Of a stretch of 64,000 nucleotides of DNA, positions 11,047-21,520 are shown piece after piece. Source of the stretch: Globisporangium splendens (lineage: Eukaryota; Oomycota; Peronosporomycetes; Pythiales; Pythiaceae); contig VFIW01000013.1 of assembly GCA_006386115.1 (NCBI GenBank), forward strand, positions 558,001-622,000, in the 5' to 3' direction. The first letter of the stretch is position 1. Every line of letters starts with the position of its first letter. A model generated the notes under the pieces. That model was given only the letters and a program-made list of their open reading frames with translations. It had not been told where the DNA came from and ran no database searches. Made by a program: the position numbers and the translations under genes.

Positions 11047-14000
11047 ATGAAAGCGCGCAACGTATCCGACATGGCCGAACCGAGGAAAACAACTGGGATG
11101 GATTACCACCGCCGACGTCGATTCAGCGCCGCTTCACTGTTGCTTTTGGTAACGCAGCAGCTGTGCACGTGGAGATTCGCAGCGATGTGGAGCTTTGTAA
11201 GTGTATCGTCGTTAGTTGACGTGGCGAGCGCAGCATGTGCGAATTCGTGCTCTGGGCATGGACAGTGCGGAGCTTCCAAGTACGTACCGACAGTAATTGC
11301 GTTTACATGTGTGACGTCTATGGGGAGCTCCTTCGATAATGGTGGTGGCTTTTTGATGTTGCGTGCTTAATTTCGTCACCAATGTTGCAGCAAGTGCACG
11401 TGCGAACCGGATTGGAGTGTCGCTCCAGATTGCTCCTTGAAGAGGTACCCCAGTGGGGTGGCGTGGGCTGACAAAGCGTCAGCGCCAAATGTTGCGCATG
11501 CGAGTGTCGAGTTTTCCAACCGAGGACTGTGTGACTACGCAAAGGTACGATAAGCACCGAAACACTTTTGAGTCAAGCAATCAAGAACACGCGGCAACTC
11601 ATAAATCGGGTACTGCTATTCTCTTTCGCTTTGATGGACAGGGCGAGTGCATCTGCTTCACGGGGTTCACAGGGGCTGCTTGTCAGCGTTGTACGCGCAC
11701 ATGTTGCCACATATTTCCGCACCACTTTCATATCCGCTTCTAACCTCGGCGGGTTCTTTTTTCGAAGTGAGATGTCCAGGAGACTGCTCTGGTCATGGCT
11801 TCTGCTACTCACTGGCAACGCTTGCGCTTCAGTACGGACCAGACACAGTTCCCGGCATCGGAGGTGATGGAGTAGGACCGACGTATGCCAACTGGGGGAG
11901 AGAGACAGTGTGTACTTGTGCTTCTGTGACACTGGATACTCCGGTCCTGACTGCTCGCTCAGTAAGTGTGGCCCGCAGATGACCGCGCTCGCTGATATTG
12001 CGTGCTGCTGACTTCTTGTGGTTGTGAATCGAAGAAATGTGTCCAAAGAATGATGAGCCGCTGACAACTGGCCAGGGCTATCGAACCATCAAGATTTCGA
12101 CTGGGGGACTGGGACCGCACTCACTGGCACCATTCGTGTTGCTTTCATGGGAGAAGTGGTCGCATTGAGCGCAAGTGCTGCAGACAATACAGTTGCGTCG
12201 TGTACTGCAGCGTTCAAGCGCATGCGGAATGTGATCGGGGCGACATGCACCATTACCAACGTCGATCCCGTAACACAGGGCGCCGATTACACTGTTGCCT
12301 TCACCGAGTGGGTGCATATTGACGGAGAGAATAATTTGCTGCAGCATTCTGGAAACCCGCCGCTGACGAGCTTCACGTGCGATATTAGTCAAGTGAGCAG
12401 TGCGAACACGCCAACGTGCTCCATCACTGACGTGGTCGCAACAAATGTGATCGGTGAGTGCGTCGAGAATGTCTTGGGAAAATCGGACTGAACAAAGCAA
12501 ATGTGTAATCTTTGCGTTTTGTGTGGTGTCGATGTGCTTCATCCGATGTATTTGTAGAGCACGCTTACTGCTCCAACCGGGGTATTTGCGATTTCTCGAG
12601 TGGTATGTGCATGTGCTACGCTGATTACAAGGGTGTTGACTGCAATCAACCGTCCAACATTCCCGACAGCATCGACGATAACGATGGGTTTCTCGTGAAT
12701 CCCCAGGGACTCACCTACATCGGCACTGTCTTGCACCTGAAGACCACGAAAAACTCGGCTACCGACTTTAACTTCATGGTCATTGAAGCCAGATCGCTGC
12801 CCATATTCACCATGAACGGTATTGGAGACACTGAACTCCTTGAAGGTAACATGAAAATATCGAGCGGGTACTTGGAAGTCCAAGAAGGGGTGACTATTGT
12901 CACGTTGGGACTGAATGTCCAAAACGGAGGAGCAACGATCACGAGCGCCGGTTCGCAACAAACGAATGCTGATATTGTGAGTACGCACTCCGCATTCGGT
13001 GGGACCACGTTGAGAGTCCGTGCCAATCGAGGTGCGTCGAGTCTCTTTATGCTTTTCGAAGCAATGGCGGCGGGTACAACTGCGATGGTCGGCATTCGTG
13101 GAGATGGGTTGACGACGATTCGTACTGGTGGGCTTTCCATTGTCACTGGTGGGGCCACCATCGCTGATAATCAACTAAACGTCCCTACTCTCACAGTGAA
13201 AAGCAACAGTCTCGCATATACGGGCTCTCTGTTGAAGTTGGACACTTCGCGAGCGACGCAATATCCAGCGCCTGATTATATCTTGATCGACGCCCAAGCA
13301 AACGGCGTCCCGGCGTTTTCGGTGGAGGCATCAGGGAAGACTACCATCTACGATGGAGGGATGATCGCCCGCAGCTCAGACACTACGTCAGAAACACTGA
13401 TCGTGAAGGCCATGTCAAATTTGTTTGCGAGCGACGTGGTATCTATCCAGTCAGTGTCGACCGCCAATCATATCTTGCTCAAAGCCAGCATTGTCGGTGG
13501 TGCTGGCGTTTTATTCAAGATACAAAACACCGGATTGACCACGATTACACAAGGGGGGCTCATGATCACTGCTGGCGGAGCGACAGTCAATGCTGGGGGG
13601 CTTCACATCAATACTGGTGGCGAATCGATCTATGCTGGAGGGCTTCGCATTTACCTCGGAGGAGAGACGGTGAACGCGGGTGGTCTCAATGTTGTCGATG
13701 ATGGCGCCACAATCTCAACCAGTTTAACAAATCAACCAGCTTTACTTGTACACTCAACGACGTCACTTCCATATTCTGGCAAAACGTTGCTCATTCAAGC
13801 CGATATGGATGTGGACGCCGGTTTCTACATGATCTACGCAGAAGCCAACACGGCGGCTGGTGCGACCAAGAAACCAGTCTTCCGCGTCGACGGCACAGGC
13901 AAAACCACCGTAGCGAATGGCGTCACGGTCACAGCCAGAGGACTCGTTGTCTCAGCTGACGGCGGCACAATTACAGCGGGTGGACTCGTCATCGAAGACG

Positions 14001-14990
14001 GAGGCAGCACAGTCACAAACTCGCAGCCAGCCAGCGCAGCACTCCTTGTGGCGGCTACTCATACCACGTACATCGGAAATGCACTCTACATCAAGGCAAG
14101 TACGGCTTCGGCAAACTTATTCAAAATGATCGTTGCAGAGACAGCAGGCGGCACCACGGTCTTCACCGTCGATGGCACAGGGGAAACGATGGTGAAGGGG
14201 GCTCTCGATGTCCATGCTGGCGCCACCGTCACAGGAACACTCAGTGTAAGTGCTGCCGCCTCGGTGGGTGGATCACTAAGCGTCACCGGCGCCGCCACTG
14301 TCACGGGAGCACTCACTGCCAGCTCCACCGCAACGATCGCCAGCACGCTGACGGTCACCTCTGGTGGAATCACCGTCACCAACGGAGGACTCAGCGTCAC
14401 AGCTGGTGGCGCAACGATTGCAGACGGTTTGACAATAAGCTCTGGTGTTGTTGGAGTGTCGTCGCAAACGAATTCAGGATCATCGTCCACCGGTGCGTTT
14501 GTTGTTCTCAGGGGTGCCGGGATTGCCAAAGATGTGTACATTGGCGGTACATTGTATGCTACGCTGTCTACAAATTCGTCCGATCGTCGACTGAAAACGT
14601 CGATCCAGGAATTGCCAACTTCAGCAGACATCATCAAGCGACTTCGTCCGGTTCGTGCTGCTTTCTTGTTTGCTTATATCTTGAGTGCATCGTCGCTATT
14701 TCTGTGTGCTCACTTGGGGCTTTGATTGGTGCTTGTAGGTCACGTACGAATGGAGGCGTGACGAATTCCCATTGAGACGCTTTGCGGCGGGCAGGTTCGC
14801 AGGTTTCCTCGTCGACGAAGTGCAGCAGATCCTTCCTCAGAGCGTTCGCGAGGATGGCGAGGGGTGGTTGTCGCTGGACCACTCGAGCGTCATCCCGTAC
14901 CTCGTTCGTGCCGTGCAGGAGATGCAGACCGAGATCGACGACCTGAAGGCGCGCGTTCGGCGGCTCGAGGTGCTGCTGTCCACGAGTTAG
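11047..14990 (+). CDS. Secreted SIG1/mastigoneme-type EGF protein with beta-fibre repeats and C-terminal S74 (endosialidase-type) chaperone domain
   Basis: Seven exons: 11047-11279, 11391-11544, 11642-11690, 11768-11961, 12035-12453, 12558-14650 and 14739-14990. All introns are GT-AG. A signal-peptide-like N-terminus leads into Cys-rich EGF units (CANSCSGHGQC, ECICFTGFTGAACQR, CPGDCSGHGFC, CFCDTGYSGPDC, CSNRGICDFSSGMCMC). Their spacing matches the stramenopile SIG1/mastigoneme family. Exon 6 encodes about six related ~90-residue units rich in GGLxVxxGGATI, typical of beta-helical tail-fibre shafts. The C-terminus has SDRRLKTSIQEL, TYEWRRDEF, GFLVDEVQQILPQ and a final heptad coiled coil. These are hallmarks of the Peptidase_S74 intramolecular chaperone, which trimerises fibres and cuts itself off at the Ser of SD. 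Two frame breaks each fall in a run of five G (11894-11898, 12103-12107). Adding one G at each restores a 1,131-residue frame through all exons. Likely a cell-surface or flagellar-hair component. Confidence 0.8.
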
Positions 14991-15445
14991 TGTCCGCCGA
15001 ACCAAGCTGCCACACACAATAGCACAAGCGCTCAGTCGACACTACCACGCACCACTTACACTACCGACGAGCAGTAAGATATTCCATAGCTTCGTATAAT
15101 ATGCATGCACATATGCTGCATGATGCATTCACACCTGCCATCTTGCTTCCATTTTGCCTCGTGCTTGTGTGTGTTTGCTGCACAACTTTCACTGACCTAC
15201 ACTCTGACTTCAACGGGTTTGACGGCTCGTGGGTCTTGCCAAGTTCTACCCCATGGTAAATTACATTTACGATAATTTACACCAAATTACTTACAAGACA
15301 TTTTATAGTTTACCTGCTCAAAGTTTCGTAAACTTCATGTTGAAGCAACAGAGGGTCGACATGGGTCGACGTGACCCGTCAGCAAACCCACCCGGTTGGT
15401 TCATTGACAAGCCTGAGATGCTGCCATTTCTCGAACAAGACAGCA
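14991..15445. other. Intergenic, with an AT-rich patch
   Basis: No gene is supported. Bases about 15240-15345 are markedly more AT-rich than the surroundings (TTTACGATAATTTACACC and similar). The segment precedes the MAPR gene and probably holds its promoter. Confidence 0.5.
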
Positions 15446-16699
15446 ATGGCAAGGACGTGGAGCCAACTGCAGCCGACGCCGGGCTTCGTCACGGCCGCGG
15501 GCGCCGCCGCAGTGGGCGCAGCGTCCTACTACTACCTCCAGCACGGCGGCATGGATCAACTGCGCAAGCTCTACGCGAGCGCACTCATGAAGCTGATGCT
15601 GCTGACGGCGTCCAAGGACTCGGTCCCCCGCGTTCCCTTGCGAGAACTGCAGAAGACGCCGCCGGTGGAGTCGTGGGTCGCGCTCTGCGGCACGGTGTTT
15701 GATGTCACGAGCGATCCATTCTTTGACGTTCGTGATGGTGTGTATGCGCTCTGGAACGGCCACGATGTCACGTATCTGATGTTGCAGATGGGAGTGTCCT
15801 TGGATGGATCTGATGACGTTGCGATGGCGAATTACCGTGACCAAGAACTTCCAATCGCGCTCTTGCATGAAGAGAACAACGAAGACAGCGAGAGACGAAT
15901 GAAGCTGCTGCAAGAATGGTACGTGCGCTTCCATACGCGATACAATGCGGTCGCGGAGATCGCGGATCTGTACGCTGGTGATGATTGGGACAGCGTTCGC
16001 GAAGAGTTGCTCCCGCCATCGATTCGCTTTGCGAGTGGAGATCGTCCGCGTGGGAAGTGCCCCATGGGTTTTGGCTCGCGTGCGTTGAACCACGTGATGT
16101 CCCGTGCAAACCCGAACTCGAAAGAAGTGCGCACGATTTTATTCCAGGGAAAGCGATACGATGTCACGAACTCGAGCTTGTTTCAAGCGGATGGCGAGTT
16201 TGCCCACTTTGTTGGTCATGATATCACGTATGCGCTGGCCATCCAGTCGAACCGACCCGAGGACCTCGACGTACGTCCGCAACGGGAGTACACGTACGCT
16301 GAGCAAGTGCTTTTGGAAAAATATCGCATCGCATTTGCAAGGGAGCTTGCGCTGATCGCGACTGATTCAGTTGACGAATCTACAGTGATGAGTGAAGTTG
16401 AGCATATTGATCTGCACGCTTTGATTGACGCCGGGGATGAAGATGCTCTCAGCACGCTAACAAACTATTTAACGTCCCACGAAGGCATTCCGAATGTGGA
16501 TCAAGTGTGCGCTCGCACGACCATGACGCCGCTGCATAAGGCTGTCGAAAAGAATCGTCTCGACCTCGTCAAGCTGCTCGTGGACGCAGGTGCGAGTCCG
16601 TCGGCTGAGGCTGCGCTGTACGACTTTGAAACGCCGTTGCAGATGGCCAAGCGGTTCCATTACGACACCATCACCGACTTCCTCGCCTCGCGCTCGTAG
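15446..16699 (+). CDS. Membrane-anchored protein with two cytochrome b5-like (MAPR) domains and C-terminal ankyrin repeats
   Basis: Single exon, 417 residues. A short hydrophobic helix near the N-terminus (FVTAAGAAAVGAASYYYL) suggests a membrane anchor. Two MAPR/cytochrome-b5-like units follow. The first is around residues 70-130 (WVALCGTVFDVTSDPFF, then VYALWNGHDVTYLML). The second is around 225-275 (RTILFQGKRYDVTNSSLF, then FAHFVGHDITYALAI). The pattern FxVT...G.D.T matches PGRMC/Dap1-type haem- or sterol-binding folds. The last ~90 residues form ankyrin repeats (MTPLHKAVEKNRLDLVKLLV, DAGASPS). I chose the ATG at 15446 because it sits directly before the anchor; the upstream in-frame stretch lacks coding character. 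Haem binding is inferred from the family only. Confidence 0.75.
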   Translation: MARTWSQLQPTPGFVTAAGAAAVGAASYYYLQHGGMDQLRKLYASALMKLMLLTASKDSVPRVPLRELQKTPPVESWVALCGTVFDVTSDPFFDVRDGVYALWNGHDVTYLMLQMGVSLDGSDDVAMANYRDQELPIALLHEENNEDSERRMKLLQEWYVRFHTRYNAVAEIADLYAGDDWDSVREELLPPSIRFASGDRPRGKCPMGFGSRALNHVMSRANPNSKEVRTILFQGKRYDVTNSSLFQADGEFAHFVGHDITYALAIQSNRPEDLDVRPQREYTYAEQVLLEKYRIAFARELALIATDSVDESTVMSEVEHIDLHALIDAGDEDALSTLTNYLTSHEGIPNVDQVCARTTMTPLHKAVEKNRLDLVKLLVDAGASPSAEAALYDFETPLQMAKRFHYDTITDFLASRS

Positions 16700-16774
16700 A
16701 AAAGAAAAAAGAAAGCAACAGTTTCAATTTGTTTGATGTCAGTTATGATGCTGTAGACTTCGTTGTGTTTCCTA

Positions 16775-17731
16775 TTACCGATACCCTTGCTGAACCAGTC
16801 GTTCGTGGATGCTATGGATATACTCTGGGCCGATGCCGCAGCAGCCGCCAATGAGTTCCGCGCCGAGGCCGATCCACTCCGACACATAGTCTGCGTACTG
16901 CTCACTGTCCAGATCCTTCCGCATGGTCTGCGCCTCCGTGGATTCGTGGAAAGCCCAATCGTCCGGGATCTGCGTGAGACGATTCGCATACGCTCCGAGA
17001 CGGATGTTTCGCTCCCGCAAGCGTGTTTGTAGCTCCTCGGCGGCATGGAGAACGCGAAGCGCTTTCGAGATGTCCTCTGGCTGGGAGCAGTTGAACAGAA
17101 TGCCGCTGAGCGACACGGATGCTCTAGAGTTCGTAAAGTGGAGAAGTTCCTCCACCGCATCGTTCACGCATTCGCCACTGCGTAATTTGCCGTGGCTATT
17201 CAACGTAAACGACACCATCACGGGCTTTTGGAAATCCTGCACAGCCTCAAGCGCCATCTTCGCCTCGGCGACCGACGAGAGTGTTTCGGCGAGATACTCG
17301 TCCACATATGGCAGCAACGCACTGCCGATGACCGCGTACATGTGCACGCCATCGTTGTGTTCCATCACACAATCGGCGCGGTAGCTTTCCAATAATGGCG
17401 GCAACGACCCGCAAATCTTTGCCGCCGGTTTCCCCGCGAGCGTCCTTGCTTTCTGCGCCAGCATGCCTGCGACCGCCGTGTACTTGACGATATCCACTTC
17501 CGCGAAGCCTACGCCGGGCGTGACGCCGTAGTTGTTGCATGTGATGTAGTCCGAGCCTGCACGCAGAAATGACTCGTGGACCTGTACGAGCAGTTCGTGG
17601 TTCGCGTCCTGGACCAGCGCGCTCGCGGACCAGACCTTGCGGTCGTCCTGAAGCCCGCGCTTGAACAGCTCTTCTCCCGTTCCCCCGTCCAGGAGCTCCA
17701 CGAACCGTGTGGGCGGCGTCGTCGTGCTCAT
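16775..17731 (-). CDS. Homocysteine S-methyltransferase, copy 1
   Basis: Predicted cytosolic enzyme that moves a methyl group from S-methylmethionine (or AdoMet) to homocysteine to form methionine. Length is 318 residues, normal for the family. It begins with the TIM-barrel strand FVELLDGGTGEELFKRG. The three zinc-binding cysteines are visible: LFNCSQPED in mid-protein and ELIGGCCGIGP near the end. An in-frame upstream ATG at 17815 would add 28 residues (MEAWMQQRRIIAKLF), which could be a targeting leader; the family start favours 17731. Its neighbour, on the same strand and about 0.3 kb away, is a diverged copy of the same enzyme. Stop is TAA. Confidence 0.88.
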   Translation of the reverse strand: MSTTTPPTRFVELLDGGTGEELFKRGLQDDRKVWSASALVQDANHELLVQVHESFLRAGSDYITCNNYGVTPGVGFAEVDIVKYTAVAGMLAQKARTLAGKPAAKICGSLPPLLESYRADCVMEHNDGVHMYAVIGSALLPYVDEYLAETLSSVAEAKMALEAVQDFQKPVMVSFTLNSHGKLRSGECVNDAVEELLHFTNSRASVSLSGILFNCSQPEDISKALRVLHAAEELQTRLRERNIRLGAYANRLTQIPDDWAFHESTEAQTMRKDLDSEQYADYVSEWIGLGAELIGGCCGIGPEYIHSIHERLVQQGYR

Positions 17732-18026
17732 GCTGTGGTTGCTCCTTTGCCCTTGATATCGACACGCAGTGAAGAGCTTTGCAATGATGCGTCGTTGCTG
17801 CATCCACGCTTCCAATTGGATTTTGACTGGCAGATCTACCAGTTAGAAGTCCACCACAGACACACACTCTTGCATGTGACATGATTACACTTGAAAAATG
17901 GAAGAAACACAGAATGATTGTCTTCAGATTCAGCGAAAGTGTGGACACTAAACAGTCGCAATACAGAAACGAGAAATGGAATGCAAATGCAATGCCAGGC
18001 TTTCATGCAATAGAGAGAACAGAGCA

Positions 18027-19019
18027 CTATGGCTGTAGCTCCAGAACACTCTCGTGGATGCGCTCCAGGTAGCTGGGCGGGATTCCGCAGCAGGTACCGA
18101 CAATGTCGGCTCCTTCTTCGATCCAACGCTGCACAAAGGTCGTGTAGATCTCCATGTCCAGCGCGGAGTGCATCGAGCCCACTCCCAATTTTTCTTCCAT
18201 GGACCCTGCGGTTGATTTGGGCGAGATGCGGTCGGCGTAGCCACCCAACCGTAGGCCCTTCTGCTTAATCTCTTCAAAGAGGCTCTTGTCTTCGTGGATG
18301 TGCTTGAGCACCTTGGCGATATCTTCCGGTTGGAAGCAGTTGAAGAGAATGCCGTAAAGCATGCTTCTTGGATCGTCGTTGGTGCTGGGGATGACGCTGT
18401 TCGCTTGCGCTTGCAAACGTTCCTCAATGAACGCGAGCAAACCTCGAATCGCCTCTTGCACCGACTCTCCACTGCGCAGTTGGCCCGTGTTGTTGAGCAC
18501 AAACGAGATCAGCACGGGCTTCCGCAGGTTTTCCACAGCTGCATACGCCATCTTGGCTTCCACGAGGTTCGACATCGTCTCGGCCACGTACACGTCGACA
18601 AACGGCCACAGCGCCTCGCCGATCAGCAGATACGTATCGAAACCGCGCTCGTGATCGATCGTTCGGTCGGAACAGTAGGTCGGCATCAGCGGCGGTAGTG
18701 AGCCGCAAATCGTCACCTTGCCTTCTTTGTCCGCGTGCTCCCGGGCCTCGACCGCCAGTCGTCCCGCCAGACGCGTGTACTCGCAGATCTCTTCGACCGT
18801 GAAGCCGAGACTGGGCGTCACGTGGTAGTTGCTCGTGATGATGCTCGTCGCGCCCGCGTTCATGTATTCTTGGTGCGCTTGCACCACGAGGCTGTGATTG
18901 GTCGGGTGCACGAGCGCGCTCGCCGAGAGCATGTTGCGGTCGTTCACGAGACCCTTGCGGAAGAGCTCTTCGCCCACGCCGCCCGCGATGATCTCGATCT
19001 TGTTCGGGAGCGCCGCCAT
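18027..19019 (-). CDS. Homocysteine S-methyltransferase, copy 2
   Basis: Length is 330 residues. Same fold and motifs as the downstream copy: IEIIAGGVGEELFRKG at the start, LFNCFQPED for the first zinc cysteine, and DIVGTCCGIPP for the terminal Cys pair. The usual GGCCG is GTCCG here, so the zinc ligands are kept but one glycine is changed. It also has an insertion of about 20 residues before the LFNC motif (AQANSVIPSTNDDPRS region). The two copies sit head to tail 295 bases apart and are clearly diverged, so this is an old tandem duplication. Different methyl donors for the two copies are plausible but not shown. Stop is TAG. Confidence 0.88.
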   Translation of the reverse strand: MAALPNKIEIIAGGVGEELFRKGLVNDRNMLSASALVHPTNHSLVVQAHQEYMNAGATSIITSNYHVTPSLGFTVEEICEYTRLAGRLAVEAREHADKEGKVTICGSLPPLMPTYCSDRTIDHERGFDTYLLIGEALWPFVDVYVAETMSNLVEAKMAYAAVENLRKPVLISFVLNNTGQLRSGESVQEAIRGLLAFIEERLQAQANSVIPSTNDDPRSMLYGILFNCFQPEDIAKVLKHIHEDKSLFEEIKQKGLRLGGYADRISPKSTAGSMEEKLGVGSMHSALDMEIYTTFVQRWIEEGADIVGTCCGIPPSYLERIHESVLELQP

Positions 19020-19309
19020 CGTTTGGTGGATTCAATAATGGCAGTGGGATGCATGCGCGTGCATACAGGCGCTGCCCATTGTATGGGACAAGAGCTCTGC
19101 ATCCTTTATTCGAACATTATGGCGCCGTTGACATAAAGCGTCGCTCCAACTGTCATGTTGAAGTGGACAAACTGAAAAGCAAGACAACCCCAAAATGAAT
19201 TGTGGTTCAATTCATCAAAGTCAATTCAAGATTGAATTGCATGAGACGAGATGTTTTGCTTCCATTTGCAAAGGTTGGAACGAGACAATTGCGCGAGCGC
19301 CAACAGAAG

Positions 19310-20840
19310 ATGCCGACGTTCATGGAGCGCGAGGTCAGCTGGCTGCAGCTCGTGGTGGCGCCGGTGAGCGCGGTCATCGTGCCGCTGATCCTGCACCGCA
19401 TCTTCTTCCACAAGAAGGTCCGCCACTCAAGCTCCGCAGGTTCCGGATCGCTCGAGGAGTACATGACTCAGGTAGAGAAGTGGCTTCTGTCTCTGCATGC
19501 AGCGGATGCAAACGCTTTGCATGAATTGCTTTGGTTACTAACATTGCTGACCATGTGGCTGCGCGGTGATAACCCAATAGCATGGAATGAACGAGCTGGA
19601 CGCGAAGTTTCAAGTTGCCGTGGATTTCATTGCTGCAAAGGCGAATAATCGTCTGAAGAATGAGCAGGTACGAGCCATTGCAGAATGGATGCCCGACAGA
19701 CAAAATGACTTGGGGCTGCATAGGCGTCTAACGTGTATGCAATTGCTGCCAATGAGGACAGAGATTGACGTTGTACGCGTTCTACAAACAAGCGCAATTC
19801 GGCAAATGCAGCGTGGAAAAGCCGTCGGCTGCCGATTTCGTGGGGAGTGCAAAATGGTATGGGATTTCGTTCAGAAGTACACGAATTGTAGGAAATGCTG
19901 GGATTAATTTCACGGGATTGGCGGTTACAGGGAGAGCTGGCATGCGTTAGGAGAGATGGACTCGGATATCGCCAAGCAGCAGTATGTGGAGTGGGTGCAG
20001 GATCTGTTTGACGATTTCGATGTTACGGGGTCGAGAAAGCGAAGCCTGTCGTCTCAATCGAACTCGAGCAAAGCGAGCACCGAGAGTTTGTCGCTCGACA
20101 ATTCGATTTCAACGGCTGGAGCCGTTAGCATGCCAACAGTGGACATGTACGTTCTATGTATCTTTCATGCGCGGATGTTGCGCATTCGTTTGTTCATGTG
20201 TTCTATGTGTTCATGGTGGCTTTAGGACAACCGAAGAGTGGCAAATCAAAGAAGACCCGTTCCACTTTGCGAGCACGGGCAAGGTCGACAAGGTGAAGCA
20301 CGCGTTAGACAACGGATTTGACATCAATACAAAGGTAAATCGCTACGATTCTTGCTTTCACGTGTAATACGCATGGTCAGTTGTACTGACATTTTGTACG
20401 GTCATATGATGCAGGATGACGAAGGTCGCACAATGCTGCACTGGGCAGTGGATCGATCGCAACTGGAGATCGCTGAGCTGCTGTTAGAGCATCAAGCGGC
20501 TCCAAACTTACAGGTACGTTTGCTTCGATTATGTTTTGTGCTTGTTGGCGTGCAAGGCCCACAAAGAATGACTCTGTGCTACAGGACGAAGATGGCATGA
20601 CGGCGCTGCATTATGCAACGAGCTGCGAGCACGACGAACTGGCCAAACTGCTCGTACGTACTCGGTTCTCTATGTCTGCTGAATGTGTTTCGAAATGTGA
20701 CGAGCTCGTCCAATTGTTATGTGCAGGTGGACCACGGCGCCTTTACAGACATTGAGGACAACGACGGCGACACGCCGCTCTCGTACGCGTCCACCGACGG
20801 GCTTAAGGCCATTTTGGCGGAGGGCAAGACGTCCCAATGA
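19310..20840 (+). CDS. Membrane-anchored acyl-CoA-binding protein with ankyrin repeats (ACBP/ACBD6-like)
   Basis: Binds long-chain acyl-CoA and is probably held on a membrane. Eight exons join cleanly: 19310-19471, 19581-19667, 19762-19856, 19931-20146, 20226-20334, 20415-20513, 20585-20653 and 20727-20840. Exon 1 encodes a hydrophobic anchor (WLQLVVAPVSAVIVPLIL). Exons 2-4 make the ACB domain: LDAKFQVAVDFIAAKAN, LTLYAFYKQAQFGKC, SAKW|ESWHALGEMDSD (the Trp codon spans intron 3) and YVEWVQDLF. Exons 5-8 encode ankyrin repeats with introns placed once per repeat (RTMLHWAVDRSQLEIAELLL, MTALHYATSCEHDELAKLL, DTPLSYASTDGLKAI). The order anchor-ACB-ankyrin resembles plant ACBP1/2 and animal ACBD6. 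Stop is TGA. Confidence 0.88.
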
Positions 20841-21520
20841 GCTTTTGCTGTTAGGAACATACCGTAGACCTGGAACACTGAAAAAACTGAAAAAACTGAA
20901 GTTGGAGTGTTCTGCACCTCCACTCACGCGTTCGTTTCTTCTTCTGTGTACCGTACAGAGTGAGAAAAATCAGCTTTCTTTTCTTCCGCAGTCTGTTCTG
21001 TAAAATCCGTGTTTCGCAGTTTATGACGGGGAATGAGCCTAGAACCTTCCATCTTGAAGCGTGGCAGAGAAAAGAAACGCAAGCATGCTCCGATCAGTTT
21101 GTGTGGGGCGATCTTGTCGAGATGCGTGATTGAAGCCATGCTGGTGGTCTGCTCGGTGCTGTTGACGCTGGTGCACGAGGCCATTGCATCTGTCAACTGA
21201 CGAAGCAAGTTGAGCTGCATGCGCGTGTCTTTCTTTCCTCGCATGAGAGCGGTCGCTCTTGTCCGATTTCGCATTGAAGGCACCACATTCCAAAGAAGAA
21301 AACATGAACAATATGACAATACACATTCGACGCGTGATATGGTTTATGAAATTCGCTGTTTTGTGTTTGTATTATTCATTGATAGCCGATCCCGGCTCGC
21401 GGAGCAACTAACAACCTACAGCTCGGCGAGTCGGAAGGAACGGCTGGCTGGTAGTTAAAACGTAGTCAAGGAACAAATGCGCACCTCAGCTGGGTGATTG
21501 CGCTGGCTGGGTTCGTCGCT
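20841..21520. other. Intergenic between convergent genes
   Basis: No gene is supported. It holds the 3' flanks of the ACBP gene and the minus-strand cold-shock-like gene. A short direct repeat of AAAAAACTGA lies near 20879-20900. Small open frames here lack domains. Confidence 0.5.
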
